Assembly (NCBI RefSeq): GCF_016097555.1
Contig: NC_054703.1
Span: forward strand, 34,904,755 to 34,968,754
Direction of reading: 5' to 3'
Length of the DNA stretch: 64,000 nucleotides
Origin: Gigantopelta aegis
Taxonomy: Eukaryota > Mollusca > Gastropoda > Neomphalida > Peltospiridae
The notes below the pieces were generated by a model. That model saw nothing but the letters and a program-made list of their open reading frames with translations. It ran no database searches and had not been told where the DNA came from. Made by a program: the position numbers and the translations under genes. Position 1 is the first letter of the stretch; the number at the start of each line of letters is the position of its first letter. Of this stretch, positions 36,101-45,697 are shown one piece after another.

Positions 36101-38600
36101 TAACGGCTCATTGGGGGAGATGTTCAAGCTATCGTATTTGAAGCTTGAAGATACTGGGTTCGCACTGCGGTGTTCATCCAGACTGTCTTTTAACGGCTCA
36201 TTGGGGGAGATGTTCAAGCTATCGTATTTGAAGCTTGAAGATACTGGGTTCGCACTGCGGTGTTCATCCAGACTGTCTTTTAACGGCTCATTGGGGGAGA
36301 TGTTCAAGCTATCGTATTTGAAGCTTGAAGATACTGGGTTCGCACTGCGGTGTTCATCCAGACTGTCTTTTAGCGGCTCATTGGGGGAGATGTTCAAGCT
36401 ATCGTATTTGAAGCTTGAAGATACTGGGTTCGCACTGCGGTGTTCATCCAGACTGTCTTTTAACGGCTCATTGGGGGAGATGTTCAAGCTATCGTATTTG
36501 AAGCTTGAAGATACTGGGTTCGCACTGCGGTGTTCATCCAGACTGTCTTTTAACGGCTCATTGGGGGAGATGTTCACGCTATCGTATTTGAAGGTTGAAG
36601 ATACTGGGTTCGCACTGCGGTGTTCATCCAGACTGTCTTTTAACGGCTCACTGGGGGAGATGTTCAAGCTATCGTTTTTGAAGCTTGAAGATACTGGGTT
36701 CGCACTGCGGTGTTCATCCAGACTGTCTTTTAACGGCTGATTGGGGGAGATGTTCAAGCTATCGTATTTGAAGCTTGAAGATACTGGGTTCGCACTGCGG
36801 TGTTCATCCAGACTGTCTTTTAACGGCTCATTGTTCAAGCTATCGTATTTGAAGCTTGAAGATACTGGGTTCGCACTGCGGTGTTCATCCAGACTGTCTT
36901 TTAACGGGGGGGGAGATGTTCAAGCTATCGTATTTGAAGCTTGAAGATACTGGGTTCGCACTGCGGTGTCATCCAGACTGTCTTTTAACGGCTCATTGGG
37001 AGAGATGTTCAAGCTATCGTGTTTGAAGCTTGAAGATTGTGGGTTCGCACTGCGGTGTTCATCCAGACTGTCTTTTAACGGCTCATTGGGGGAGATGTTC
37101 AAGCTATCGTGTTTGAAGCTTGAAGATACTGGGTTCGCACTGCGGTGTTCATCCAGACTGTCTTTTAACGGCTCATTGGGGGAGATGTTCAACGGCATTA
37201 TCGTGTTTGAATCTTGAAGATACTGGGTTCGCACTGCGGTATTCGTCCAGACTGTCTTTTAACGGCTCATTGGGGGAGATGTTCAAGCTATCGTATTTGA
37301 AGCTTGAAGATATTGGGTTCGCACTGCGGTGTTCATCCAGACTGTCTTTTAACGGCTCATTGGGGGAGATGTTCAAGCTATCGTGTTTGAAGCTTGAAGA
37401 TACTGGGTTCGCACTGCGGTGTTCATCCAGACTGTCTTTTAACGGCTCATTGGGGGGGGGGGGGGGGGGTGTTCAAGCTATCGTATTTGAAGCTTGAAGA
37501 TACTGGGTTCGCACTGCGGTGTCATCCAGACTGTCTTTTAACGGCTCATTGGGAGAGATGTTCAAGCTATCGTGTTTGAAGCTTGAAGATTGTGGGTTCG
37601 CACTGCGGTGTTCATCCAGACTGTCTTTTAACGGCTCATTGGGGGAGATGTTCAAGCTATCGTGTTTGAAGCTTGAAGATACTGGGTTCACAGTGCGGTG
37701 TTCATCCAGACTGTCTTTTAACGGCTCATTGGGGGAGATGTTCAAGCTATCGTATTTGAAGCTTGAAGATACTGGGTTCGCACTGCGGTGTTCATCCAGA
37801 CTGTCTTTTAACGGCTCATTGGGGGAGATGTTCAAGCTATCGTATTTGAAGCTTGAAGATACTGGGTTCGCACTGCGGTGTTCATCCAGACTGTCTTTTA
37901 ACGGCCCATTGGGGGAGATGTTCAAGCTATCGTATTTGAAGCTTGAAGATACTGGGTTCGCACTGCGGTGTTCATCCAGACTGTCTTTTAACGGCCCATT
38001 GGGGAAGATGTTCAAGCTATCGTATTTGAAACTTGAAGATACTGGGTTCGCACTGCGGTGTTCATCCAGGCTGTCTTTTAACGGCTCATTGGGGGAGATG
38101 TTCAAGCTATCGTATTTGAAGCTTGAAGATACTGGGTTCGCACTGCGGTGTTCATCCAGACTGTCTTTTAACGGCTCATTGGGGGAGATGTTCAAGCTAT
38201 CGTGTTTGAAGCTTGAAGATACTGGGTTCGCACTTCGGTGTTCATCCAGACTGTCTTTTAACGGCTCATTGGGGGAGATGTTCAAGCTATCGTGTTTGAA
38301 GCTTGAAGATACTGGGTTCGCAGTGCGGTGTTCATCCAGACTGTCTTTTAACGGCTCATTGGGGGAGATGTTCAAGCTATCGTATTTGAAGCTTGAAGAT
38401 ACTGGGTTCGCACTGCGGTGTTCATCCAGACTGTCTTTTAACGGCTCATTGGGGGAGATGTTCAAGCTATCGTATTTGAAGCTTGAAGATACTGGGTTCG
38501 CACTGCGGTGTTCATCCAGACTGTCATTTAACGGCTCATTGGGGGAGATGTTCAAGCTATCGTATTTGAAACTTGAAGATCCTGGGTTCGCATCCCGGTA
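33191..38600 (+). repeat. 90-bp satellite array, about 60 monomers, SINE-derived
   Basis: Monomer: TCGCACTGCGGTGTTCATCC, AGACTGTCTTTTAACGGCTC, ATTGGGGGAGATGTTCAAGC, TATCGTATTTGAAGCTTGAA, GATACTGGGT; period 90 bp (33191 to 33281 and onward). Most monomers differ only at TATCGTATTT/TATCGTGTTT and a few other sites. Phase breaks occur near 33,867-33,925, 34,852, 35,415-35,600, 36,830, 36,907, 37,190 and 37,452 (17-G run). The GGGTTCGCA part is a B-box relic. Because 90 = 3 x 30 and the unit lacks stops in some frames, open frames up to 477 codons occur on both strands; they are not genes. Confidence 0.97.
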
Positions 38601-38690
38601 CGGGTCCAACTCAGGGTCCGTTTTAACAGCTCAACTTCTCACTAACAAGTTAACAACTAGCCATTAACCCATTGTCCTGGAAATACCACT
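38580..38690 (+). mobile_element. right remnant of a head C SINE at the satellite edge
   Basis: CCTGGGTTCGCATCCCGGTA, GGGTCCAACTCAGGGTCC, then TTCTCACTAACAAGTTAACA and CCATTGTCCTGG, which matches the head C body in 31,855-32,310 read on the other strand (CACTAACCA..., CACTGTCCTGGA). Confidence 0.78.
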
Positions 38691-38862
38691 ATATCAAAGG
38701 TTGTGGTGTGTGCTATCCTGCATATCGGATGATGCATATAAAAGATCCCTTGTTATTTTTTTCAGACTATATGTCAAAATTACCAAATGTTTGACATCCA
38801 ATAGCCGATGATTAATAATCAATGTGCTCTACTGGTGTCGTTAAAAAATAAATAAAAAAATT
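38690..38862 (+). mobile_element. SINE body with tail 1
   Basis: ACTATATCAAAGGTTGTGGT to GTGCTCTACTGGTGTCGTTA and an A-rich end; fused to the head C remnant just upstream. Confidence 0.82.
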
Positions 38863-38865
38863 GAT

Positions 38866-39060
38866 ATAGCAGTCATGGAGCGTACACCCTTTTTGCACTA
38901 ACAGTACTACATTTGCATGACCTGGAAGAACCGTAAAAAGGTATTTAGTGTTAACAAGTTGCACGTGTGTGCACACTACATACGTTCCCCTATCAACTTG
39001 AGTCTAATAATGGCCACCAAAAAGCTGTCTGCTACAGCATAATAACAGTTAAACAGCGGA
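38866..39060 (-). repeat. dispersed repeat R1, reverse copy
   Basis: Minus strand shows AAGTAGTCCGCTGTTTAACT, GTGCAACTTGTTAACAC, GGTCATGCAAATGTAGTACT and AAAGGGTGTACGCTCC, matching 10,490-10,690. A truncated relative lies at 42,738-42,815. Confidence 0.6.
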
Positions 39061-39870
39061 CTACTTACAGTGCGGATATGTATCCCGATTTTGGCGAACC
39101 AACTGGGAAGATAATTCAATCTGATTAAAATTGGCTCTGCTGGTCTACCAGTAGATCTAATAGCATTGCGTGGACTCCCACGACCAGGTGACATTTCATC
39201 TATAAATAACAACTTAAATATCGACCAATTACACTTCGCCTTTTATAGCGTTATTGGGGAGCATACAAATTCTAAAAATATCGGGCGAACTTGTTGGTCT
39301 ATTTCAACATTAAAAACATGGGGAAAGTGCAGTAATAAACTCTGGATTGTATACTAGTATAAACAGATTTTATAGCTATACCATCACTTTTTTTTTTTTT
39401 TTTTTTTTTTTTCGTCTTGTTACGAATTTTATATAAAATTTAATAATGAAATTAGTTTCCGGCATACTTCGTAATTCACCCGAATCATTTCGTATACCCT
39501 CGACATAATCCCGAATGTTTTCAAATTCTTTTCAAATCACTGGCATGATTTTGCAAGTAAGGTTTTGATTGGTCGAATGAAAGGTCAGCTGGACATGAGC
39601 TCCAACGGGGTGCTGTTAGATCCACAGGTAATAGTAATTAACCAGTGGAGCTAATTTTAATTAGATTGAAAATAACTGTGATCTGTGTCCAGATGGATGT
39701 GACGGAACTGGTCGAAAAACCTTTTGATCACCGTGCGTAATGTTCAAAGTGAACGACAAAAACCGTTATTCACGATCAAGATCGTATGTTCGCACAAAGC
39801 AGATTCGAATGGGCGTTTGGATAAATAGTAGTTGGTTCCGCGAATCTCTATCATTCATTTCAACTTATTT
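39060..39870. other. intergenic, no gene recognised
   Basis: The minus strand of 39,060-39,220 has a 78-codon open frame with no domain I recognise and no splice context. A T run lies at 39,389-39,411. Confidence 0.45.
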
Positions 39871-39872
39871 CC

Positions 39873-40312
39873 GTGCTTATATTCAATTACGGTTCAAGCA
39901 CGTTATCCTGGGCACATACCTCAGCTATATGGTCTGTCTGTTCAGGAGAGTGGGTTAATTGTTAGTTGTTAGTGAGAGAAATGAGGGTGTAGTGGTCTTA
40001 CACCTACGAACTGAGTCGTTAAAACTCTCCCTGGGTGGGAGTCGGTACCGGGATACGAACCCAGTACCTACCAGTGGGTTAGTGGTGTTAGTAGTTAGTG
40101 GGTAGTGAGAGAAAAGAGGGTGTAGTGGTCTTACACCTACCCACTGAGTTAATTGTTAGTTGTTAGTGAGAGAGAAGTCGGTGTAGTGGTCCTACACCTA
40201 CCAACTGAGTCGTTGAAACTCACTCTGGGTGGGAGCTGGTACCGTGCTGCGAACTCAGTACCTACCTGCCTTATTTCCGATTGCTTAACCACGACACCAC
40301 CGATGCCGGTTT
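39873..40312 (-). mobile_element. SINE head C with internally repeated body, reverse
   Basis: CACGTTATCCTGGGCACATA, then GTTAGTGAGAGAA-GAGGGTGTAGTGGTC repeated three times, two copies of the GAGTCGGTACCGGGATACGA type head, ending CACGACACCACCGATGCCGG. Confidence 0.8.
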
Positions 40313-40487
40313 CTCTATCTAGTGGCTCGTCCGTAGGAGGAGAGCCACTCTCGCGGAGATCCTTTACAGAATAATACATCCTTATTGAACCATTCAAAGA
40401 GGACTGCCACTCCCGGAATAGTTTATAGAATCACAACTAGTACGACACAGAGCTCAATGGAATAAATATAAGGCCGTGGTATGTACT

Positions 40488-40563
40488 GGATTGATGTCGC
40501 TTAAAGGTCACAGGAAAGCACAACAGGGGCTCGTACAACTTGTAGAATGAGGGAATCAGCAGT
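40488..40563 (+). pseudogene. PSAT1 exon 9 / intron 9 fragment (copy left of the gap)
   Basis: GGATTGATGTCGCTTAAAGG and TCACAG match the last 26 bases of exon 9 (19180-19205; one difference, ACTT to GCTT). It continues into intron 9 sequence (ACAACAGGGGCTCGTACA, TTGTAGAATGAGG), then a head A SINE in the same place as at 19,263. The donor GTGAGA is replaced by GAAAGC with a small deletion. Intron sequence is included, so it is a genomic duplication, not a processed copy. Confidence 0.85.
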
Positions 40564-40564
40564 G

Positions 40565-40872
40565 GAGGCTAAGACATAGCCCAATAGTAAAGTGTTCACT
40601 TGATACGCAGTCGGTTTGAGATCGATCCCCATTGGGTTATTTTTGATCCAGCCAGTACTCCACAACTGGTGTAACAAAGGCCGTAGTATGTGCTACCCTG
40701 TCTGTGGGATGGTGCATATAAAAGATCCCTTGCTGCTACTCGAAAAGAGTAGCCCATGAAGTGGCGACAGCGGGTTTCCTCTCTCAATATCTGTGGTCCT
40801 TAACCATATATCTGACGCTATATAACCGTAAATAAAATGTGTTGAGTACGTCGTTAAATAAAACATTTCCTT
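40565..40872 (+). mobile_element. SINE, head A with tail 2
   Basis: CATAGCCCAATAGTAAAGTG, GAGATCGATCCCCATTGGG, body and tail 2. Follows the PSAT1 exon 9 fragment and is repeated right of the gap at 41,735-42,042. Confidence 0.87.
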
Positions 40873-41084
40873 CCTTCGTGTTAAAATATGCACCCATGAA
40901 TCACTATCAAAACAGTGATAATATCAGGTGTTCGCAAAAGGAGAGCATATCCTGCCTCATTGGTGGCACCCGTCATGAGTACTCCCACCACGATGAACAA
41001 AAATGGAATAGTACCAGCCATCATTTTGGTCAGTGATGCATCGTATTTAGTAGATATAAAGTTTTAAGTTCGTTTTGTTTTGTT

Positions 41085-41350
41085 AAAAGCACATTGATTT
41101 ATTAATAATCGGCTATTGGATGTCAAACATTTGGTAATTTTGATATAATGTTGTCAGAGAAGAAACCCGCTAAATGTTTCCATTAATAGAAAGATATCTT
41201 TTTAATGCACCATCATACAAACGGGAATTTTTCACAGCCTTTGATATACCAGTCGTGCTGCACTGGCTGAAACGAGAAATAGCCCAATGGGTCCACCGAC
41301 GGGGATCGATCCTAAGCCGACCGTGAATCAGGCGAGCGCTTTACCACTAT
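41085..41350 (-). mobile_element. SINE, tail 1 and head A, reverse
   Basis: AAAAGCACATTGATTTATTA through TCGGCTATTGGATGTCAAAC and ACGGGGATCGATCCTAAGCC to CGCTTTACCACT. Joined to an M1 MITE half. Confidence 0.82.
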
Positions 41351-41466
41351 GTACAATGCAGATATTGTTTTTTCGTACGTACGAAATTATTTGAAGAAAA
41401 AATCCAGTTTGGGCTTCTTACAAATATTAAGACGACCAGAAACACATAGAAAATACAGACACTGAT

Positions 41467-41666
41467 NNNNNNNNNNNNNNNNNNNNNNNNNNNNNNNNNN
41501 NNNNNNNNNNNNNNNNNNNNNNNNNNNNNNNNNNNNNNNNNNNNNNNNNNNNNNNNNNNNNNNNNNNNNNNNNNNNNNNNNNNNNNNNNNNNNNNNNNNN
41601 NNNNNNNNNNNNNNNNNNNNNNNNNNNNNNNNNNNNNNNNNNNNNNNNNNNNNNNNNNNNNNNNNN
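41467..41666. other. assembly gap, 200 N
   Basis: Exactly 200 unknown bases, a round scaffold-gap size. The 970 bp on each side are copies of each other (about 40,495-41,466 and 41,667-42,636). Confidence 0.99.
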
Positions 41667-42636
41667 TGTCGCTTAAGGTCACAGGAAAGCACCCATGGGC
41701 TCGTACAACTTGTAGATGAGGGAATCAGCAGTGGAGGCTAAGACCTCGCCCAATAGTAAAGTGTTCACTTGATACGCAGTCGGGTTTGAGATCGATCCCC
41801 ATTGGGTTATTTTTGATCCAGCCAGTACTCCACAACTGGTGTAACAAAGGCCGTAGTATGTGCTACCCTGTCTGTGGGATGGTGCATATAAAAGATCCCT
41901 TGCTGCTACTCGAAAAGAGTAGCCCCATGAAGTGGCGACAGCGGGTTTCCTCTCTCAATATCTGTGGTCCTTAACCATATATCTGACGCTATATAACCGT
42001 AAATAAAATGTGTTGAGTACGTCGTTAAATAAAACATTTCCTCCTTCGTGTTAAAATATGCACCCATGAATCACTATCAAAACAGTGATAATATCAGGTG
42101 TTCGCAAAAGGAGAGCATATCCTGCCTCATTGGTGGCACCCGTCATGAGTACTCCCACCACGATGAACAAAAATGGAATAGTACCAGCCTCCATTTTGGT
42201 CAGTGATGCATCGTATTTAGTAGATATAAAGTTTTAAGTTCGTTTTGTTTTGTTAAAAGCACATTGATTTATTAATAATCGGCTATTGGATGTCAAACAT
42301 TTGGTAATTTTGATATAATGTTGTCAGAGAAGAAACCCGCTAAATGTTTCCATTAATAGAAAGATATCTTTTTAATGCACCATCATACAAACGGGAATTT
42401 TTCACAGCCTTTGATATACCAGTCGTGCTGCACTGGCTGAAACGAGAAATAGCCCAATGGGTCCACCGACGGGGATCGATCCTAAGCCGACCGTGAATCA
42501 GGCGAGCGCTTTACCACTATGTACAATGCAGATATTGTTTTTTCGTACGTACGAAATTATTTGAAGAAAAAATCCAGTTTGGGCTTCTTACAAATATTAA
42601 GACGACCAGAAACACATAGAAAATACAGACACTGAT
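41667..42636 (+). repeat. direct copy of the 972 bp left of the gap
   Basis: Same order as 40,495-41,466: PSAT1 exon 9/intron 9 fragment, SINE head A with tail 2 (41,735-42,042), CACGATGAACAAAAATGGAA segment, reverse SINE (42,262-42,520) and half of an M1 MITE. Differences are mainly single-base homopolymer changes (TAAAGG/TAAGG, AGCCCA/AGCCCCA, TTCCTTC/CTCCTTC). This looks like a false duplication at a contig join. Confidence 0.93.
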
Positions 42637-42739
42637 ATTCTAAACAAGAAAATATATTTAATATGCAAGTTTAATCGCAGAAATATTTTATTAGTCGCAA
42701 ACATATTACAATGCAGCAAACTCAGGAATGTCCATTTAA
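42541..42739. mobile_element. M1 MITE, right half
   Basis: TACGAAATTATTTGAAG to CAGCAAACTCAGGAATGTCC and TTAA at 42,736. The left half is missing or replaced; the same half is cut by the gap at 41,466. Confidence 0.75.
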
Positions 42740-42820
42740 CGAGTTGCACATGTGTGCACACTACATACTCTCATTTCAGTGCAATAATGGCCACTACAGC
42801 GTTGTCTTCCATAAAATAAT

Positions 42821-43068
42821 ATTTCTCGTTCCAGCCAGTGCTCCACAACTGGTGTAACAAAGGCCGTGGTATGTACTATCCTGTCTGTGGGATGGTGCAT
42901 ATAAAAGATTCCTTGTTGCTAATCGAGGAAACCCGCTGTCGCCATTTCATGGGCTACTCTTTTCGATTAGCAACAAGGAATCTTTTATATGCACCATCCC
43001 ACAGACAGGATAGTACATACCACGGCCTTTGTTACACCAGTTGTGGAGCACTGGCTGGAACGAGAAAT
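42821..43068. repeat. perfect 106-bp SINE palindrome with 36-bp spacer
   Basis: Left arm 42821-42926 (head-proximal SINE body, + sense) and right arm 42963-43068 are exact reverse complements by eye, including the unusual GATTCCTTGTTGCTAATCG. The spacer is ordinary SINE sequence continuing the minus-strand copy. Confidence 0.92.
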
Positions 43069-43152
43069 AGCCCAATGGGTCCACCGACGGGGATCGATCC
43101 CAGACCGACCGCGCATCAAGCGAACGCTCTACCATTGAGCTACGTCCCGCTC
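42925..43152 (-). mobile_element. SINE, head A and body, reverse, right half of the palindrome
   Basis: From GAGGAAACCCGCTGTCGCC through the body to GGGGATCGATCCCAGACCGA and ATTGAGCTACGTCCCGC. A complete head A read on the minus strand; tail truncated. Confidence 0.85.
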
Positions 43153-43159
43153 CTCATTT

Positions 43160-43775
43160 TTCAGTGAAGTCAGTGTGGTTTTAACACACTTCATGTTAAC
43201 TTTTGGTGCGCGTTCATTCAACGCTTTTTTTTCCTTTAACATTACCTAATAAATAAAAAAAAATTAATTCAGTTTTGCATGACGTCGGGAATTAAAGATT
43301 GAACTGACTTTTATAGCAGTACAGCTGATAGTGTCCACTAGCCCAAACCAAACACCTACACACCGGGACCGAGGGATAGTGCATTTGTCGAAGCAAAACT
43401 TGGTATGTATGCCTCATACGGCAGTGGCGGATCCAGGAAATCTTTATTTCTCTTTTTTTTTTTGGGGGGGGGGGGGGCAATGACATGAGGCGGAATGCCA
43501 AGGGAACTTTGGGGGAGGTTTGGAGGGGGATCATAAACAAATGATAATTAATATATAATAAAATTATAACTGTCGCAACATTTAGGGGGATCCGACTCTG
43601 TATGGTATTTATTTCGCTTTGCGCTAAAAAGCGCTTCGTGTCAACTTCCGATATTGCTATGACATCTATTGTCAGTGGACCTGACAACAACACGGCTGAA
43701 TGTTGTTATGATGAGAAACAACGACTCCCAGACCTTGTAGATCGATACTTAACCATATACTAGCATCCGAGCAGC
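43160..43775. other. intergenic stretch with a partial M5-like repeat
   Basis: 43,428-43,550 has GCAGTGGCGGATCCAGGAAA and G runs as in M5 (31,121). The remainder has no recognised feature. Confidence 0.5.
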
Positions 43776-44029
43776 CATGACCCTTCTCCCTCTCCGTCTC
43801 CGTCTCTCTCCGTCTCTCTCCGTCTCTCTCTCTCTTGGTTTTATGACGTCTATATCTCTGTATGTCTGTCTCTCTCTGTGTGTGTCTCTCTCTGTGTATC
43901 TCTCTCTGTGTGTTGCTGTGTCTCTCTCTCTTCTCTCTCGTACTCTCTCTTTTTCTCTCTCTCTCGTACTCTCTTTCTCTCTCTCTCTCTCATACTCTCT
44001 CTCTCTCTCTCTCCTCCTCTCTCTCTCTC

Positions 44030-44102
<73 letters not shown>
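43775..44102. repeat. CT-rich microsatellite upstream of CELF exon 1
   Basis: CT runs with TGTGTG and CTCC breaks. The phrase TCTTGGTTTTATGACGTCT occurs inside (about 43,833) and at the end (44,100), so the tract has an internal duplication. Confidence 0.93.
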
Positions 44103-44105
<3 letters not shown>

Positions 44106-44375
44106 TTTTATGACGTCTTAACTTTTAATGCTAAAGAGCGCGTGCGCAACTCATGTACACGTATTCATTATTACCTTCCAGAACGTTGCGTGGCCAGCTG
44201 TCTTGTCTGCTAATTGGTTTCTAATATATTCCATGTCGTCTGCTTTTTACGGATTGCGCGCGCTTTCTCTCTCGTCTGCTCTCGCTCTCCGCGCGCTACG
44301 CTCGCGCACTCCAACGTGTTGAGACATTGATTAGTGCCAAGGAATGCTGGGTAAACCATTATCTATGTAAATAAG
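44103..44375 (+). promoter_or_regulatory. CELF4: CELF promoter / 5' UTR region (tentative)
   Basis: Unique sequence between the CT tract and the start codon, with a locally CpG-rich segment (44,256-44,310: GCGCGCGC, CCGCGCGCTACGCTCGCGC) unlike the AT-rich surroundings. A CRE-like TGACGTC is at 44,111-44,117. An in-frame TAA at 44,352-44,354 precedes the ATG. No TATA box. The transcription start is not determinable. Confidence 0.45.
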
Positions 44376-44643
44376 ATGCAGAATCGGAACTTTCAGTTTC
44401 CCGTGGAACCGATGATAACGAAGATGGCTGCTGTGGTACAGAATGGTCTGGAACTAGGGAGTGTTAACGGATCGTCAAGCCTGCACAAAACGATACCGAT
44501 GAAGGATATTGACGCCATTAAATTATTCGTGGGACAGATTCCTCGCAATTTGGAGGAGAAGGACTTACGGCCGATCTTTGAAGAGTTCGGACAAATTTAC
44601 GAACTCACCGTATTGAAAGATCGTTTTACCGGCATGCATAAAG
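44376..44643 (+). CDS. CELF4: CELF exon 1
   Basis: Encodes residues 1-89 plus one base: a leader, the TIPMKD lead-in and the first two thirds of RRM1 up to MHKG. The donor is GTATGT at 44,644, phase 1. Confidence 0.93.
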
Positions 44644-45474
44644 GTATGTTTGATTGACATTTTCAAGCGACAACTGTCGTTCATTATGCATGACCATAGA
44701 CATTGAAACTTGAAGCCCTGTAACATACAACGTTAACATACGTGTTTGACAAGGATTTTCTTCTTTTTTATTTATTATTACATAAATTGTCATTTTAAAC
44801 TATTCCTCAGTTAAACTCTACAAGGTGGTTATTCAAGATTTTGGTTCTTTGGGATCATTTTTTTGTCCCCCGTCGTTAGATGTTGGATTAATCGCTCTTT
44901 CTATGAGATTGGAGAATGTTTGGCGTAGCGTAAAATATGTCTCATGGGAATTCTCGCACGCGCTAGCACGCGACCAAAGCCAGTGGTACGCGCTTGAAAG
45001 CAAATCGCAGAAGGCATAAAATCTAGCAGTTAATACTTCGATTACAAAGTGAGTGGGTTTTATGTCGACGGCGAGTTGTGCCAACGTGACGTGGTGACTT
45101 ACTCTTTTGCGTGACAGAAGTATATATGCTTTACGTCAGTTTATAGCCGTCATTTCCCGTCAGACATGCTGGAAGAGTCTTTGGTTATTAATGTCATTTC
45201 TTTCTGTTCAGTCTCACTGTTGTGTTTTCGATTGGCGAGCGACGGACGGAATGGAATAAACAAATTATATTCGTCTCCATATTGGACGGTCATAGAATGG
45301 TCGGAAATGATCATTGTTGCTTCCTTCCAAGCGCTTTATTGCAATGGCTACGTAGTAATACTCGTATTGTATAGAACAGAAAGGATATGTTAGTTTAACG
45401 ACATCTCATAACATTTTAAATTACGGCTATTTGGTGTCTAACATATGATTATTTGGACAATTGGTCTAGTGTGA

Positions 45475-45561
<87 letters not shown>

Positions 45562-45635
45562 GAGAGAGAGAGGGAGAGATATAGAGAGAGACAGAGACAG
45601 CGAGAGAAGTGAGATAGAGAGCGACAGAGAGACAC

Positions 45636-45697
<62 letters not shown>

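Noticed and set aside
33191-38600. A CRISPR-like array (regular direct repeats)
   Set aside because: The units are contiguous without unique spacers, and the genome is animal.
33117-38667. Very long open frames (up to 477 codons) with 30-residue repeats on both strands
   Set aside because: They arise from a 90-bp satellite whose unit is divisible by three and lacks stops in several frames. Both strands are open at once and the array has SINE flanks, so no protein is called.
38976-39357. Overlapping open frames near 39 kb as a small host gene
   Set aside because: No domain recognised, no splice signals supporting a longer product, and the neighbouring sequence is dispersed repeat R1.
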